Assembly: GCA_025602905.1 (NCBI GenBank)
Contig: JAHLKI010000044.1
Span: 62,001 to 126,000 of the forward strand
Origin: Phlyctochytrium arcticum
Lineage: Eukaryota > Chytridiomycota > Chytridiomycetes > Chytridiales > Chytridiaceae
Length of the DNA stretch: 64,000 bases
Direction: 5' to 3'
Positions 42,176 through 53,873 of the stretch are shown one piece after another (position 1 is the stretch's first letter; every line of letters starts with the position of its first letter). Under the pieces are notes generated by a model. That model was not told where the DNA came from. It did not search any database and saw only the letters and a list, made by a program, of their open reading frames with translations. Both the position numbers and the translations under genes were made by a program.

Positions 42176-44094
42176 CTAATAACGGGACTTGGCCGGCGAC
42201 CGCATGCCTGACGCTGCATAGCGCATATACAGCTCATCCTTGAAATGCAGGTGCCGGATTCCAGGCGGTCGCGCTACGGCAAACGCTTGTATAGCAGAAC
42301 CCACAGACACCCCACACCGCTCAATCAAGTAACAGCAAATCATGAATCCCGTGCGGTTAAACCCGTAATGGCAGTGAACAGCCACATGCCTTCCGGGGTG
42401 CTCCTTCCAGTACCCTTGCACTAGATCAGAAAACCCCGTGACTTCTTCCCGCGTAGGTGGGATCTTGGATGTAGTAGCCATCTTTTGGTACCGACATTGC
42501 CGCTCACTGTCGTTAAACGCCTCAGTCATGTACGGCGGCGTCTCCAGCGAAATGTCTATAATCAGTCCAATCTCGGGATGTCGCTTGCAGAATTCCAGAG
42601 GGGTATGCACGCCATCATCCTGCTTCATCGTCTTCATCGGTCGAAACAACGATCCTTCCACCGGCCCCTCAGCAACTGGCGTAATCTTTTGCCATTTGGC
42701 ATAGTTCCTTATAACCTATCAGTTTAACTGGTCCTCCCCCCCACTTCCTGATACAACAAACACACTCACTTGAGACTCCACTTGGATTTAGACGGGTTCT
42801 TGAGTTGCAGCTGATAACTCAAATTCATCTTGTCAAACCGACCACACTCCATCAACCAATTATAAATAATCGCATTGACGACTTCAGGCTGTTCCAGCAT
42901 GACCTGATGTCCCGCATCCGAAATCACAAACGGTTGCGTGTTGGTCGGCTCGTTCGTCAACCACGTATGAATCAGATCCAGGTTTTGACTCACGGGACAC
43001 ACCCGGTCTTCTTCTCCGCCAATCTTTACTGAAGCGTTAGATATTTGTCATGAGATGATCAAGATCAAAAGAACGGACCAGCAGGACGGGACATGCAATC
43101 TCATGATACAATGATGGAGGCGCCCATTTCGCCTATAACTCCATTAGTCCTTACTCCCAACACCCCAAAAAAAACCAATAACCCCCAACTCACCCCCTTA
43201 TAAACACATTTAGCAATAAAAGTATCATGCTGCCGATTCCACTCCAACTGTCTTCTCCTCAACGCCTCCGTCGCTTTAGCCCCCACCAACCGATTCACCG
43301 ACCTCGAATGGATCCCACCCCGTCGATCCAAATGTCGCAATAAATCAATGATGAAAGTAGGTGTACCCACAAACTGCCGCAGTTTTTGGAGGTCAGACTC
43401 TGTGGGCACGGCTTTGGGGCAGAGGAAAATGATGGATTTTATGAGAGTGGTGAAATGGGGGTACAGGAAGGCACCCAGGTTGCAGCCGTAGGAGTGACAG
43501 ACCAGCTAAAATGTTTAAAGTGTGTCAATATGCTCGTCTGTCTGTTTTCGTTTTTGAACGCCTCTTACAATGTAGGACTCGGCCTTGTATTTATACATCT
43601 CAAGCACGGCCACCAAATCTTGCGTTAGGGATTCAGACGTATACGCCTCCTCCCATCGACTTTTCTCACTCTTCCCATGCCCCACCAAATCCACCGCCAA
43701 TACATTCGCCGTCTGCGAAAAATGTTGGAGTTGGGCAGACCATTGGCCGGCTTGAGCTCCCATCCCATGGATAAATACCATCACGGGTAACTCCCGGCCC
43801 AGCCGGTGTTCGATGAATATGATTCGGAGGTTTTTGTGGTGAATGTGGTGGGTTTTTGCATATTTTTCCAGTAATTCCTCTTCTGCATTTGTACACAAAT
43901 CAGTAAGATATCACGTTGGTTGAGATTTTTTTGGAATACGTACCGGGTCCTGCGGGTGGAATCCTCCGCACCCATTTTCGGGATACGACGTAGTAGAGGA
44001 GTAAGGATGTCCCGAATGTTGCGCAGAGGGTTGTGGTCCATCGTGATGAGAGCCAATTGGGACTCCCTGGGAGGTATTGGGCAAAGAGTGTCAT
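42176..44094 (-). CDS. membrane-anchored alpha/beta-hydrolase fused to a dual-specificity phosphatase
   Basis: Six exons join in phase (44094-43944, 43882-43569, 43505-43194, 43132-43079, 43023-42770, 42707-42176), 538 residues. An N-terminal membrane anchor (TLCATFGTSLLLYYVVS) is followed by an alpha/beta-hydrolase: oxyanion region VFIHGMGAQ, VDLVGHGKS, nucleophile elbow LVCHSYGC (Ser), acid in IGGEEDRVCP (Asp) and SDAGHQVMLE (His). The C-terminal 180 residues are a cysteine phosphatase with the signature VHCHYGFNRTGF (HCx5R) and PPGIRHLHFKDELY, most like the RNA 5'-triphosphatase/DUSP branch. The exon carrying the link (KNPSKSKWSLK then NYAKWQK) splices precisely, so the fusion is real in the gene model. 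Substrates are unknown. Shares a 278-bp divergent upstream region with RPAP3. Confidence 0.8.
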
Positions 44095-44372
44095 GTTCGT
44101 GACACCAATTGTGGGCGGAATGGGAGGGGGTGAGGGTGTTTTATGAAGGTTGAATCGAGCGTAAACTGGCTCCAAGTAACAATTATCACGCAAAAATGTG
44201 TAGCCGGGGATCTGTTGACAAAAACAGATTTGGGGCAAAAAAGCAAGATTTGTTTTGAAACTTTTCCCAAGATCGTGTTGTTGTCTGTTCCGTGTCCTCC
44301 TCCCACACCCAAAGTCGCGCTTTAGCCTTTTCGTGACAAAAAGTTTGCACCTTCCCATCTTCCTCAATCAAC

Positions 44373-46164
44373 ATGGACACTGCCCTCCAAATCCGGAAAA
44401 ACGCCGAAGAGTTAAAGGTAAAACCCTTCCCTTCCCTCCCATCCACCACCAAAATAACCCAACCTTCATAATAGTCGTACCTGGCCGACCTCTCCAGCTG
44501 GGAAACCGAGATCAAACAAAAGGATAAAATCGTCAAGGGACAAAAGGTGTTTCAAACCGTATGTTCGCCCCTCTTCATCTCTTTTTGGCAAACTTGGTTC
44601 TGATGAAGAGATAGAATGTACCGCCCATTCGGGGTCAGAATGCACCTGTGGATGTGGGGCGGGGGGGAGCCGGTATGGTTGGAACACCGAATCAGAAAGT
44701 CCCCACGACGGTTCCGAAACTGAAAGCATATGATTATACCGCATGGGATAAATTCGATGTGGTAAATGCTTTCACTGGTTAGACGAAAACATTTGAAGCT
44801 AAAAAAAATGGGAAACGGGTAGAATGAGGCATTGAACCAAATCGACCAAAAACCCTCACCACCAACACCACCACCTACTACTACAAAAATCATCCCCAAA
44901 GAAGAACCCCAAGTCGAACGGGCACTTATCGAAAAAGAAAAGGTTAGCATCCCCCCCAATTCCCCCCAATTCCCAACTAATACATCCTAAAGGGAAACGA
45001 ATGGTTCAAACGCGGCGACTACAAACGGGCCGTCCAATGCTACACCAAAGCCATATCCGCCGACTCCTCATCCGCCGTTTATTACATAAATCGGGCCATG
45101 GCACATCTAAAACTCACCAAGTAAACCATCATCAGTGTATTTAGAGTGTTGTTTTTGCTGATTTTGGGGGTGTTTAGGTTTGAGGAAGCCGAGGAGGATT
45201 GTACGAGGGGATTGGACTTTGAACCCAAGAATGTGAAAGCGCTTTGGCGCAGAGGGATCGCCCGATCCAGATTAGGGAAATTTGAGGATGCCAAAAAAGG
45301 TATTTCAAAACTCCCCTTCTCTCTTTCATCCAAAACCCCGTAACACCTAAAAAAAATAGATTGGGAAACGGCCCTCATCCTAGACCCCGCCAATAAAGCC
45401 GTCAAAGATGAATTGAATGCTCTTCTTGTCCTGAAGATTAAGAATAACGCTAAAGAACTGGATAAACCACCCCGTCGTCGACGACTCGAGATTGAAGAAA
45501 TTGATGAGGGTGAAGAGGGGGGTGAGGGGGTTGTTGCAGTGGAGCAACCCGATAAAATTAGTGGGTTAAAGGCTGTATCTACCCGGTCCCTAAAAAAACC
45601 AGAAAAATCCACCACACCAAGTACGATAACAGAAGTCTCCTCGGCCCCATCACCCAACCCACCATCTCTACAAAGTCATTCCACGACGACTGAGAAAAAA
45701 CCCACTCCCCTCATCCCTTCACCACACCGCACCCACCCCATCCCAACCACCATGTTTGAATTCTCCCGAGCCTATAAATCCCTCAAACACGATCCAGAGG
45801 GGTTATACACCTACCTATCCCGTATCCCCACCCGCACCTTTCCCACCATTTTCAAAAACTCGTTGGAGAGCGATTATTTGGCGACCATTTTTGGGGTGTT
45901 GGCTCACCAATACATGAGGGATGGATTGATTAGTGAAATTGCGGAAATGTTGGCGGCACTCAGTCGGTTACCGAGGTTTGATATGGCGGTCATGTTTTTG
46001 TCACGGAGGGATAAGACAGGTACATTAAATTCATTTTTTTTTTGGTGTATGGGTGGGATTTAACACGTTTTTTTTGATTAGTTTTGGGAGAAGTGTTGGA
46101 GAGGTTATCGGGGTATATTCCTCCAAGCGATATAAATGATCTCAGACGGGTGTATAAAGTATAA
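44373..46164 (+). CDS. RPAP3: RPAP3 homologue (R2TP co-chaperone)
   Basis: Eight exons in phase (44373-44417, 44475-44558, 44639-44761, 44823-44942, 44993-45120, 45178-45299, 45360-46019, 46082-46164) give 454 residues. The N-terminus has the family motif YLADLSSWETEIKQKD and YDYTAWDKFDV. One TPR module follows (GNEWFKRGDYKRAVQCYTKAI, AVYYINRAMAHLKL, ALWRRGIARSRLGKFEDAKKDW), which binds HSP90 C-termini. Then an acidic linker and the RPAP3_C domain (MFEFSRAYKSLKHDPEGLYTYLSRIP to SDINDLRRVYKV). In the R2TP complex it helps assemble RNA polymerase II, PIKKs, snoRNPs and, in ciliated cells, axonemal dyneins. Animal RPAP3 has two TPR modules; here only one. The stop codon lies inside the target duplication of the retrotransposon that follows. 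Confidence 0.85.
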
Positions 46165-46166
46165 CA

Positions 46167-46266
46167 TGTTGTAATGTTGCCAATAGAGATCACTGTTTGA
46201 TGGCGAACTTATGTTGTGCCTATGCTTTTGGTCCTCGGATCTGATTGTCTATTCTATTCTCCGGTA
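46167..46266 (-). repeat. left LTR, first fragment
   Basis: Matches 53874-53970 with scattered substitutions, up to CCGG and the TA target site. It begins two bases after the RPAP3 stop codon. Confidence 0.85.
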
Positions 46267-46420
46267 CTCGTGCCCAGGGATCTGGTGGCTACGCCACCGA
46301 CCTGGTTTTCGCGATTCTCGCTGACCAGGCACTCACCACAGTGAGTGCCTGCCAGCCAAACGATAATTGCAGCCAAACGATAAATCTCAAATAAACAAAT
46401 AAATCTGGAATTATAAACAA
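46267..46420. repeat. left terminal inverted repeat of the pogo-like element
   Basis: 154 bp. Contains the hairpins GGTGGC-TAC-GCCACC and CAGGCACTCAC-CACA-GTGAGTGCCTG, and an extra 17-bp TTGCAGCCAAACGATAA that duplicates adjacent sequence relative to the right copy. Confidence 0.9.
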
Positions 46421-46594
46421 ACCCGTCGCGCAACGCGTAAGGTTCATTCTCCCAATCTTCCCGCCACACCCATACATACCGGCCCGTTAACCCCCAGATT
46501 TGCAGCCGTTCAACATCCAGCTTGGGTGCGTGTCGGAGGTCCCATAGTTGTGACTTGTTTACGAACGATTTTGCAGGGTCAAGCCCGCACAGCA

Positions 46595-49500
46595 ATGTCG
46601 ATACCCTCCTCCTCCGAGTGGTCTGACATGGAGATTGAACTTCCTTCTTATGTACGTATTGTACGTGGTTCTAAGCATCGCTTTTGATCCTTTGACCGAG
46701 ACCTGTCTCAGGGTCAAGCTCTTCTGCCAATGTCAACTTCAGATACTCCGGATCAATCAGAGGGCGATGATTCCCTTCTTGGTCATGTATGTATACCAAT
46801 GGGCCGATATTGGAAGCTCTTATACTAACACCTTTACAGACTCCAGAGCCCCCCCAGTACTCTTCAACTGAGACAGATGGGTCCGATGAAGAGCCAGCCC
46901 TTAGAATGCCCCCTCGCGTATGTAGTCTTAAAGGCTTTTGTCAACCGTTCAACTAACGTTTTACGGGCACAAAAGCGCAAATCAATGTCTGGCTCCGAGT
47001 CCTCTACCGAGTCTGACATGGATCTTCCACTTCCACCTCATGTATGTATTCCCGAACACGCACCGTCCGTCGTTTTTCCAACACTTTTTCGAAGGGTGAA
47101 GATTTTATGTCTATGTCAACCACAGAATCAGAGAACGAAGCGAATGATTTCCCTCGTGGTCATGTATGTATACCAATGGGCCGATATTATCAGCTCTTAT
47201 CGAACACCTTTACAGACTCCAGAGCCCCCGAAGTATCCTTTAAGTGAGACAGATGGGTCTGAGGAAGAGACACCCCTTAGAGTGACCCCTCGCGTATGTA
47301 GTCTTAAGGGCGTTTGTCAATCGTTCAACTAACATTTTACTGGCACAAAAGCGCATGCCAATGTCTGGCTCCGAGTCCTCTACCGAGGCTGACGTGGATC
47401 TTCCACTTCCACCTCATGTATGTATTCCCGAACACGCACCGTCCGTCGTTTTTCCAACACTTTTTTGAAGGATCAGGATTTCATGTCTACTACAGTCTCT
47501 GAAACATCGGACCGATCAGAGGACGAAACGGTTCACCATCCTGTAAGTAAACCGATCGCCCATTGTTAGCTCCTCAACTAATCTTGCTACAGGTTCCAGA
47601 GCGCCCCCCCTATGCTTCCTCTGACGAAAATACCTCCGATGATGAGTCAACGTCGGAGTCTACTTCCATGGTATGCAGTATGAAGCATTCCTGCCAACCG
47701 TTTAATTAATCTTCTTACAGGCTCAACACCGCCCACCAATGTCTGATTCCGAGTCTGAATCTGATGTAGATGTAGACCTCCATCTGTACCGTCGTCCTGT
47801 CGCAGACAAAACCAACAACGAGATAAATAAAAGAATTGCAGACATAATCTCGAAGTTGATCGAAGACGATATCGAAGCCCCCAACTTGTCTCAGATTGCT
47901 AAAAAATATGATGTCCCGTACCAGCGGTTGCGTGCCAGGTGGCTCGGGAGGCCTACCCTCAATGAAAGACCAGCAAACAATCGCAACCTGAACGACGGTC
48001 AGGAGTTGTCCTTGTGCATGTACTTGGATAGGCTGGACAAAATTGGAACGTCGGCCTTGTTCAGCATGGTCACAGGCGCCGCAAACGATATCCTCAACGA
48101 GGATTACGACCCTGCAAGTGGTGAGCCCATCCGGGAGGTCAGTCCCCACTGGACCAGACGCTTCCTGGCTCGCCATCCAGAGTTCAAAATCAGGAAACAG
48201 CAGTCGATGGAGGCCACAAGACATGCTGCTCACAGTCGCGCGTCCATTGGAGCGTGGTTTGATAAACTGCAAAAGGTTCTCCATGATTTCGACATACAAC
48301 CGTCCGACATCTACAATATGGATGAGAGTGGTTTTCGGGTGGGTATTGGCCGCGACCAGCGAGCTGTCACGAAGTCCAAAACGGCACCAGTGTACTTGGG
48401 TTCAAAGACCAGCCGTGAGACGGTGACATTGGTCGAGGTAATCAGCGCGGATGGCGCTAGGTTTCCCCCCCTCATCATTGTCCCGGGCAAGCGGAAACAG
48501 TACCGCTGGTTTGCAAACTTGCCGGACAAGTACGAGTTGCAAGTGACGCCGACGGGCTATACAAATGACCAACTCACATATGCCTGGGTCCAGAAATTTC
48601 ATGAATGGACCAGATACCGCCGGCAGGGGCCGTATCGGCTACTCATCATGGATGGGTACGGATCCCACTGCACCCGGCAATTTGTAGAGTTTTGTAACTC
48701 CAAATTTATCCTTCCCTTCGCCCTTCCGCCACACACGAGCCAACTTCTCCAACCTTTGGATGTGGTAGTGTTCCAACCGTACAAAAAATACCATTCCAAC
48801 GCGATTGAGGAAGCAACCAGGACAGGATGCACCAACTTCGATAAGCTGGAATTCTTGACCCACCTCCACGAAATAAAGAAGAAGGCCCTGAAGTGTAAAA
48901 CCATACGCTCATCCTTCCGAGCTACCGGCATCGAGCCGTTCAATCCCAAAATTGTTCTGGACAAACAACCCGAAGATCTCCCAGTCTTGGACTTCGAGCG
49001 TGACCCCTACGCAGATGCGCAAGATAGACAGTATTGGTATGATGAGGAAGAGTTGGGGCAAGTGGGCGATGCGGTTGCACCGGAGGAGGAGGTCCCGCAA
49101 GTCCCCGATACTGCCAAGGCCTTCAAGTCCAGAGCAAATGCTTTCCTTGAGACTGAAGCGTACCGCAACATGCCATCCGAGGCACGAGAAGAGTTTTGGG
49201 ACGTGCTCACAGGTGGGCTGATCCTGGCCCGAGCAGGCGAGCTCAGCAGTAAGCTTCTGGCCCGGTCAACTGCAGCCGAAACAGCAAGACGAGCCCGAAG
49301 AGTCTCTAGGAACATAGTCGCAGAAGGGGGGATGGTGAATGCAGGTGAGTGGGCGCTCTCAAACCCAATTAAGATCCACGACATCTAATGTTCCATGCCC
49401 AGCTACGGCTCGTGCAATGGCTGCTACTCGTGCGGAAGAAGAGTTGGCGGCTGCTCACCGACTGGTTGAAAGGGAAGCGAAGGCGATCCAAAACCAGGCC

Positions 49501-49728
49501 GATGCCGCCAGAGAACAGCAGGAGAAAGAGACCAGAAAGATAGCTGCCGCGACTAAGAAGGCGGCGCTTGAGGCTTTGGCCGCAGAAAAGAAGGCAGCAA
49601 TGGTAGTGAGGAGGGCGGCGGCAGCTGAGAAGAAAAGGGCGGCGGATGAGCGCCGAGAAGCGAAGGCCGAAGCAACAAGACAAGCTGCAAGACGAGCTCT
49701 AGCGGATCTTTCGAACACTACGTCTTGA
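46595..49728 (+). CDS. pogo/Tigger-type transposase with exon-cassette N-terminus
   Basis: Eleven exons: 46595-46651, 46712-46786, 46840-46917, 46976-47041, 47095-47163, 47216-47293, 47352-47417, 47471-47542, 47593-47670, 47721-49344 and 49403-49728; 862 residues. The first nine introns are all phase 0, the last phase 1. Exons 1-3, 4-6 and 7-9 are three copies of one A-B-C cassette (A: SGSESSTESDMDLPLPPH; C: TPEPPKYPLSETDGSEEE). Exon 10 begins with a fourth A-like stretch, then a psq-type helix-turn-helix (ADIISKLIEDD..QIAKKYDVPYQRLRAR), a CENP-B-like region and the DDD catalytic core: IYNMDESGF, LLIMDGYGSH and LLQPLDVVVFQPYKKYH. Exon 11 is an Ala/Glu/Lys/Arg-rich coiled coil (EEELAAAHRLVEREAKAI). 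No frameshift was found. The acidic arms may be phosphorylated by CK2 (inference). Confidence 0.88.
46976..47670 (+). repeat. tandem duplicated exon cassettes (exons 4-6 and 7-9)
   Basis: Offset of 376 bp between the A exons (46976 and 47352). Exon A4 and A7 differ at only a few positions, and even introns 4 and 7 (CGAACACGCACCGTCCGTCG) are nearly identical, so this duplication is recent. The B and C exons of the last copy are more diverged. Exons 1-3 are an older copy with recognisable intron similarity (introns 2 and 5). Confidence 0.9.
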
Positions 49729-49902
49729 AGGTTAGTTTTGGGGATGTTTATCGTGTCTCGTTGCGGTATTAAAATGATGTAGATCTCTTCTCAGAATAAC
49801 ATTCCCGGTCTCTGTCGTACTTTGTCTTTCCCGGTCTCTGTCGTACTTTGTCTTTTGTCTTTTCAGGTCGGAATATAAAGTAGTCGTCTCCAGTCTTGGC
49901 CA

Positions 49903-50039
49903 TTGTTTATAATTCCAGATTTATTTGTTTATTTGAGATTTATCGTTTGGCTGGCAGGCACTCACTGTGGTGAGTGCCTGGTCAGCGAGAATCGCGAAAA
50001 CCAGGTCGGTGGCGTAGCCACCAGATCCCTGGGCACGAG
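49903..50039. repeat. right terminal inverted repeat of the pogo-like element
   Basis: 137 bp, reverse complement of 46267-46420 without the 17-bp insertion. Same two hairpins. Confidence 0.9.
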
Positions 50040-50041
50040 TA

Positions 50042-50143
50042 AAGTTCTCAACCTGTTATCCTCCCTAGCGGAGTTACTAATACATGTGTTTACGTAATGC
50101 ATTAGGATCTCGAATGGTCATCCCATTGACCGAATTCATAACA
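50042..50143 (-). repeat. left LTR, second fragment
   Basis: Continues the LTR after the transposon: AAGTTCT through ATTCATAACA, matching 53971-54082 except for a few substitutions and a short deletion. Confidence 0.85.
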
Positions 50144-53100
50144 CTCCCCCCTGAGCATGAGAGTATCCTACGCTGTGTCCGCTATGTCCTATGCTCTTTG
50201 ACTTGCATGCGGCCACTTCCTCTCAAATATCAGCCTAATCAAAACCCCCAACCGGGTAAAAACCATAAAAATGGTACAAAACCCGCGAAAGGGAAAAAAA
50301 GTACTGATCACAACTTTGTCCGTAAGTTGAGGAAGAGCTAATCTTCAAAGTTTGATATCTTTGCAAAAGTTTGTTTGTGATTGGTAAAGATTTTGTGATC
50401 AAGTCCGCCCAGATTTTCCTTTGACGGGTACTTTTGAATTCCAATGCGAAACCGCGTTTCGTCATTGTGTTTGCTTTCAGAAATCTTCTTTGACTTTCAT
50501 AAACGGTTTTCAACTTTGTCGATGCACCCGCAGGTCTTATGGTCAACTTCAACTTTGTCAATGCACCTGCAGGTGATTCGAAAACGTAACTTTGTCAGTC
50601 CGTCCACAGACGACTTTAACCGTGAGTGAAACTGTGTCAATGCAGCCCGCAAAGCGACTTGAGGTCTGAAGTGAAACTTTGCGCCCCGCAGACGACTTAA
50701 TGCCTGAGTGCATCATTCAAATTTGTCAACGCACCCGCCAGGTGTGTGACGCAACAATTCTGGTGCCTGCTTCTATACCGCAGCCTGGACCTTACTTGGG
50801 CAACGATCTGGGCATCCAGCTGTTATGAGTCTTGGGCGTCCCCTTTGACCAGCTGAATAACCGCTCGCGCATCAAGCGTCCCTTGAACTTGTTGCTGCTC
50901 CCCATGAGCCGCAACTCCATGGGGGCATTGAACTTTTGCTGAGGTCACAGTTCGCTGCCCATAAGCCGCAACTTCATGGGTGCGGTTCAGTTTTGCCTAG
51001 GTCATAGTCACCGCGGTGCCCTATGCCTCTCGCTACCCATAAGCCGCAACTTCATGGGCACATATCAATCCTGCTGAGGCCACAGACGCCGCAGCGTCCT
51101 GTGCTTGCAATGAGAGCAACCGCTCTTCCATGCCATCTAGTACACTCATGTACACGGCAACATCCATAAGGTCGTACAGACACTCTGTCACGACATCCAT
51201 AAGTCTTGCTACGACTTCTTTTTCCACACCCTGACCCTCAGGTATCACTGGATGTAATCTTGAACCACTAGTCTGGTTTTGTAACGAATAACGATACCCT
51301 GATCGTTTCACTTCCTGACAACCACCCATCGGTATCCCGCAGAATTCACGCCGTGGGGTATGTCGATGATATCTCCGAAAACTTTACGTTTCATAAGTGA
51401 GTCCAATTCGGAGTTAATGGCTTTCTGCCATTCCAGCCACGGCTCATTGCTTCTTGAAACCGTTCTAGGTTCCGGGTCATCATCCCCAATGAGTTCAGTG
51501 CTGTTCATTCGTGTCTGTGGTGAAGTTCCTGCCACAGCTGAACATCATCCCACTGCTATAGCCGCAGCCAAAGCGAATTGTCCATCAATGACAATTTGTT
51601 CTCTGTTCCATACTTTGCCCCTCAAGCTGAAGTGAAATGAGTTTCTGATGAGACTACAGGAGTAATCTTTTCCCCTTTTGGGTCTGATCCATTTTCTTCA
51701 TCAGTAAGAATCTGTGCCTGCGTTCGCCGCTTTCTTAGGACCTTGTCCTTTTGTCCGGCTAGACGTCCTCGTCTACCAAATAGGTTTGGACTGCTTGTGA
51801 CATATTCTCACTTTCTAGCGTTGACCGCGTGATCCTTGCTTCATCGTCAAACGCGCAGGTAATTGCTCTACTATCCGATTGAGCGAGTCCACTTCCAAAT
51901 CGCATTCGGAAATCCTGGGGACAAACAGGCGGGCAACTTCCGCGTCTGCAATCGTCCATTCTTTGACGTCGCTTGTTTTGGTCATTTCTCCCCCCAAGCT
52001 AGGAAAAAATTGGACTCGTTGAATTGACGGTTGATGCATCCAGTAGGACCATAAAGTATCGAAAACCCCTCAATGGGTTTGATATGTCCTCAGATGTCAC
52101 CCTGGATTCTTTGCAAAAAACACAATCAATTCGGTAATCAATCTAGATAGACAGAAACTTGTAATCAACTTCCCTTTTTCACACGGCGTACAAAGTGTGA
52201 CTGTCTGATTCGCATTCTCAATGGAATCTCTACGGGTATATCCAGGAATTCTTCGTTGTTCCTGGGTGGTCAAGACGTTCATGCTGCAGTATAGCGTCCG
52301 GGTGAATACTTGAACTTCCAGCAGATAGCAAGTAACTTTGAATATCCCGTTGACGTTCTCCAGTCTTGTCTCCAGACACCTCTTGTCCAGACAGACATTT
52401 CTTGTCCAGGTGCCTTTGTTTTCGGTTCCGCGTGGAGGTTGGTGGAATCCATCTTTGCAGGTAATTATCATGCCGCTCTTCTTGAGTCGAGCTTCCCATA
52501 TCCTTTGATCAAGTTGCTGACGTAGCCATTGTCCAACTGGACGAATCCTTTCCCGTTGAGTCGAGGATGCACATAACGTGTTGTAATGCACTGTTTGACA
52601 GACAACTTATGTGTGCGTATGCTTTGGTTCTCGATCTCGTGTATGGTTTTAATGGCCCGTTTAATTGGACGAATTTCGCCAGTGAAAAAGCGTCGTTCCT
52701 TTATGATCGTGTGGCTGGCCCCCGAGTCGAGGATGAAAATGTTCATCGCGTTTAATTCCTCCCCCTCATCCTCGATGAATGCCATGTTGATTTCCATATC
52801 CGCGTTAGCTTCCGCATGGATATCGTTGACATTGTCCCCCCAAAGATCAGCTGAATGGGAAAAATTGGCTTCGGCCTCCGGAACGACTTGCTTGAATAGA
52901 TTGACAACGTACTCTGATGCTGTACAGTCTGCCTTGTAGTGGGACGGATCACCGCATTTGAAGCATACACCGGTTTTCCTGTTTTGTCTTCCAGACATAG
53001 ACCCGTTGCTGTATGGAAATTTGCTCTTGTGGTGTTCAAATCCATTGACTTGGTTGAAATTACCGCGACCACGTCCTCGACCACGTCCGCGAAAATAGCC

Positions 53101-53802
53101 ACGACCGCGTCCTCGACCACGGATCGTAACATGATCGGCTTCGATTGGAGTGGTGCCGGCGGGTCGTGCTCCTGCATTTTGAACGAGTACTTCCAGTTGT
53201 TTCTCGTCAAGGAGTAGATAGGTAGTGAGTTCCGCATAGCTTTTGTACTTTGCTAGTCGCAATTGTCGGGAGAACTGTAGTTGGGCTATGGGCATCGTGC
53301 TGAGAGTCTTCTCAATCATGTCCGCATCCGTCTTGGGTGTTCCACACTCCAACACCGTGACGGTTTCCATCAGAGCAGCATTGTACTCGGCTACTTTCTT
53401 GAAATCCATCAGCCTAATGGTCTCATATTCTCGAAGACGCATAGGGAGGGTAACCGTTCAGAGGTTGTCGAATCGGTCAGCAAGTCTGTCCCATAATGTG
53501 CGGGGGTTGCTGATGGTCAACTATTGGGCTTGTAATCCTTCATCGATATGCCGATGAATAAGGCGGAAGATAGTGGCGTATAGGCTCTCAACGTTGTCTG
53601 CAACTGTTGCTGCAGATTCAGATGCAGTTCCTTCAGATGCATTAGGCAATGGTTGTATCAAAGGTTGCAGGTTGGTGGGGAAAATGGTCCGATAGAGTTT
53701 CTTTTCCTTGAGTAGTGCTTTGAATTGCGCTTGCCATGTTAAATAATTTGAGCCATCCACCTTGAGAGGATTCAGGTACAAAGTTTCTAGTTTGCTCGAC
53801 AT
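50144..53802 (-). pseudogene. broken copia gag-pol
   Basis: Gag opens at 53802 (MSSKLETLYLNPLKVDGSNYLTW, the UBN2/retrotransposon gag start). It is interrupted by in-frame stops near 53445-53521, then runs to about 52468 with an RGRGRGRG basic stretch and a zinc knuckle CFKCGDPSHYKADC (CCHC). The protease active site FILDSGASHTII follows in the same frame. Downstream only traces remain: a gag-pre-integrase HERLDHPG (about 52270) and the first segment of the RVT_2 reverse transcriptase (WLEWQKAINSELDSLM.. GYRWVVVRK, 51535-51308). The integrase core, most of RT and RNase H were not found. Many frameshifts and stops show it is dead. Confidence 0.8.
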
Positions 53803-53873
53803 GTCGGCATTTGCTGGTCGGGATTTACAGTTGATCTCACCCAGAGACGATGGTGTGATAACGTGTTGTAATG

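Larger units (their letters stand above)
46267..50039 (+). mobile_element. complete pogo/Tigger-type DNA transposon nested in the LTR
   Basis: 3,773 bp bounded by a TA duplication (46265-46266 and 50040-50041). When removed, the LTR closes to CCGGTAAAGTTCT, against CCGGTGAAGTTCT in the intact right LTR. Inverted terminal repeats are 46267-46420 and 49903-50039, identical except for a 17-bp insertion in the left one. Ends read CTCGTGCCCAGGGATCTGG. It contains one intact eleven-exon transposase gene, so it may be an autonomous copy. Confidence 0.92.

Noticed and set aside
47715..49384. Minus-strand frames opposite the pogo transposase
   Set aside because: Shadows; the plus strand has the catalytic DDD motifs and consistent splicing.
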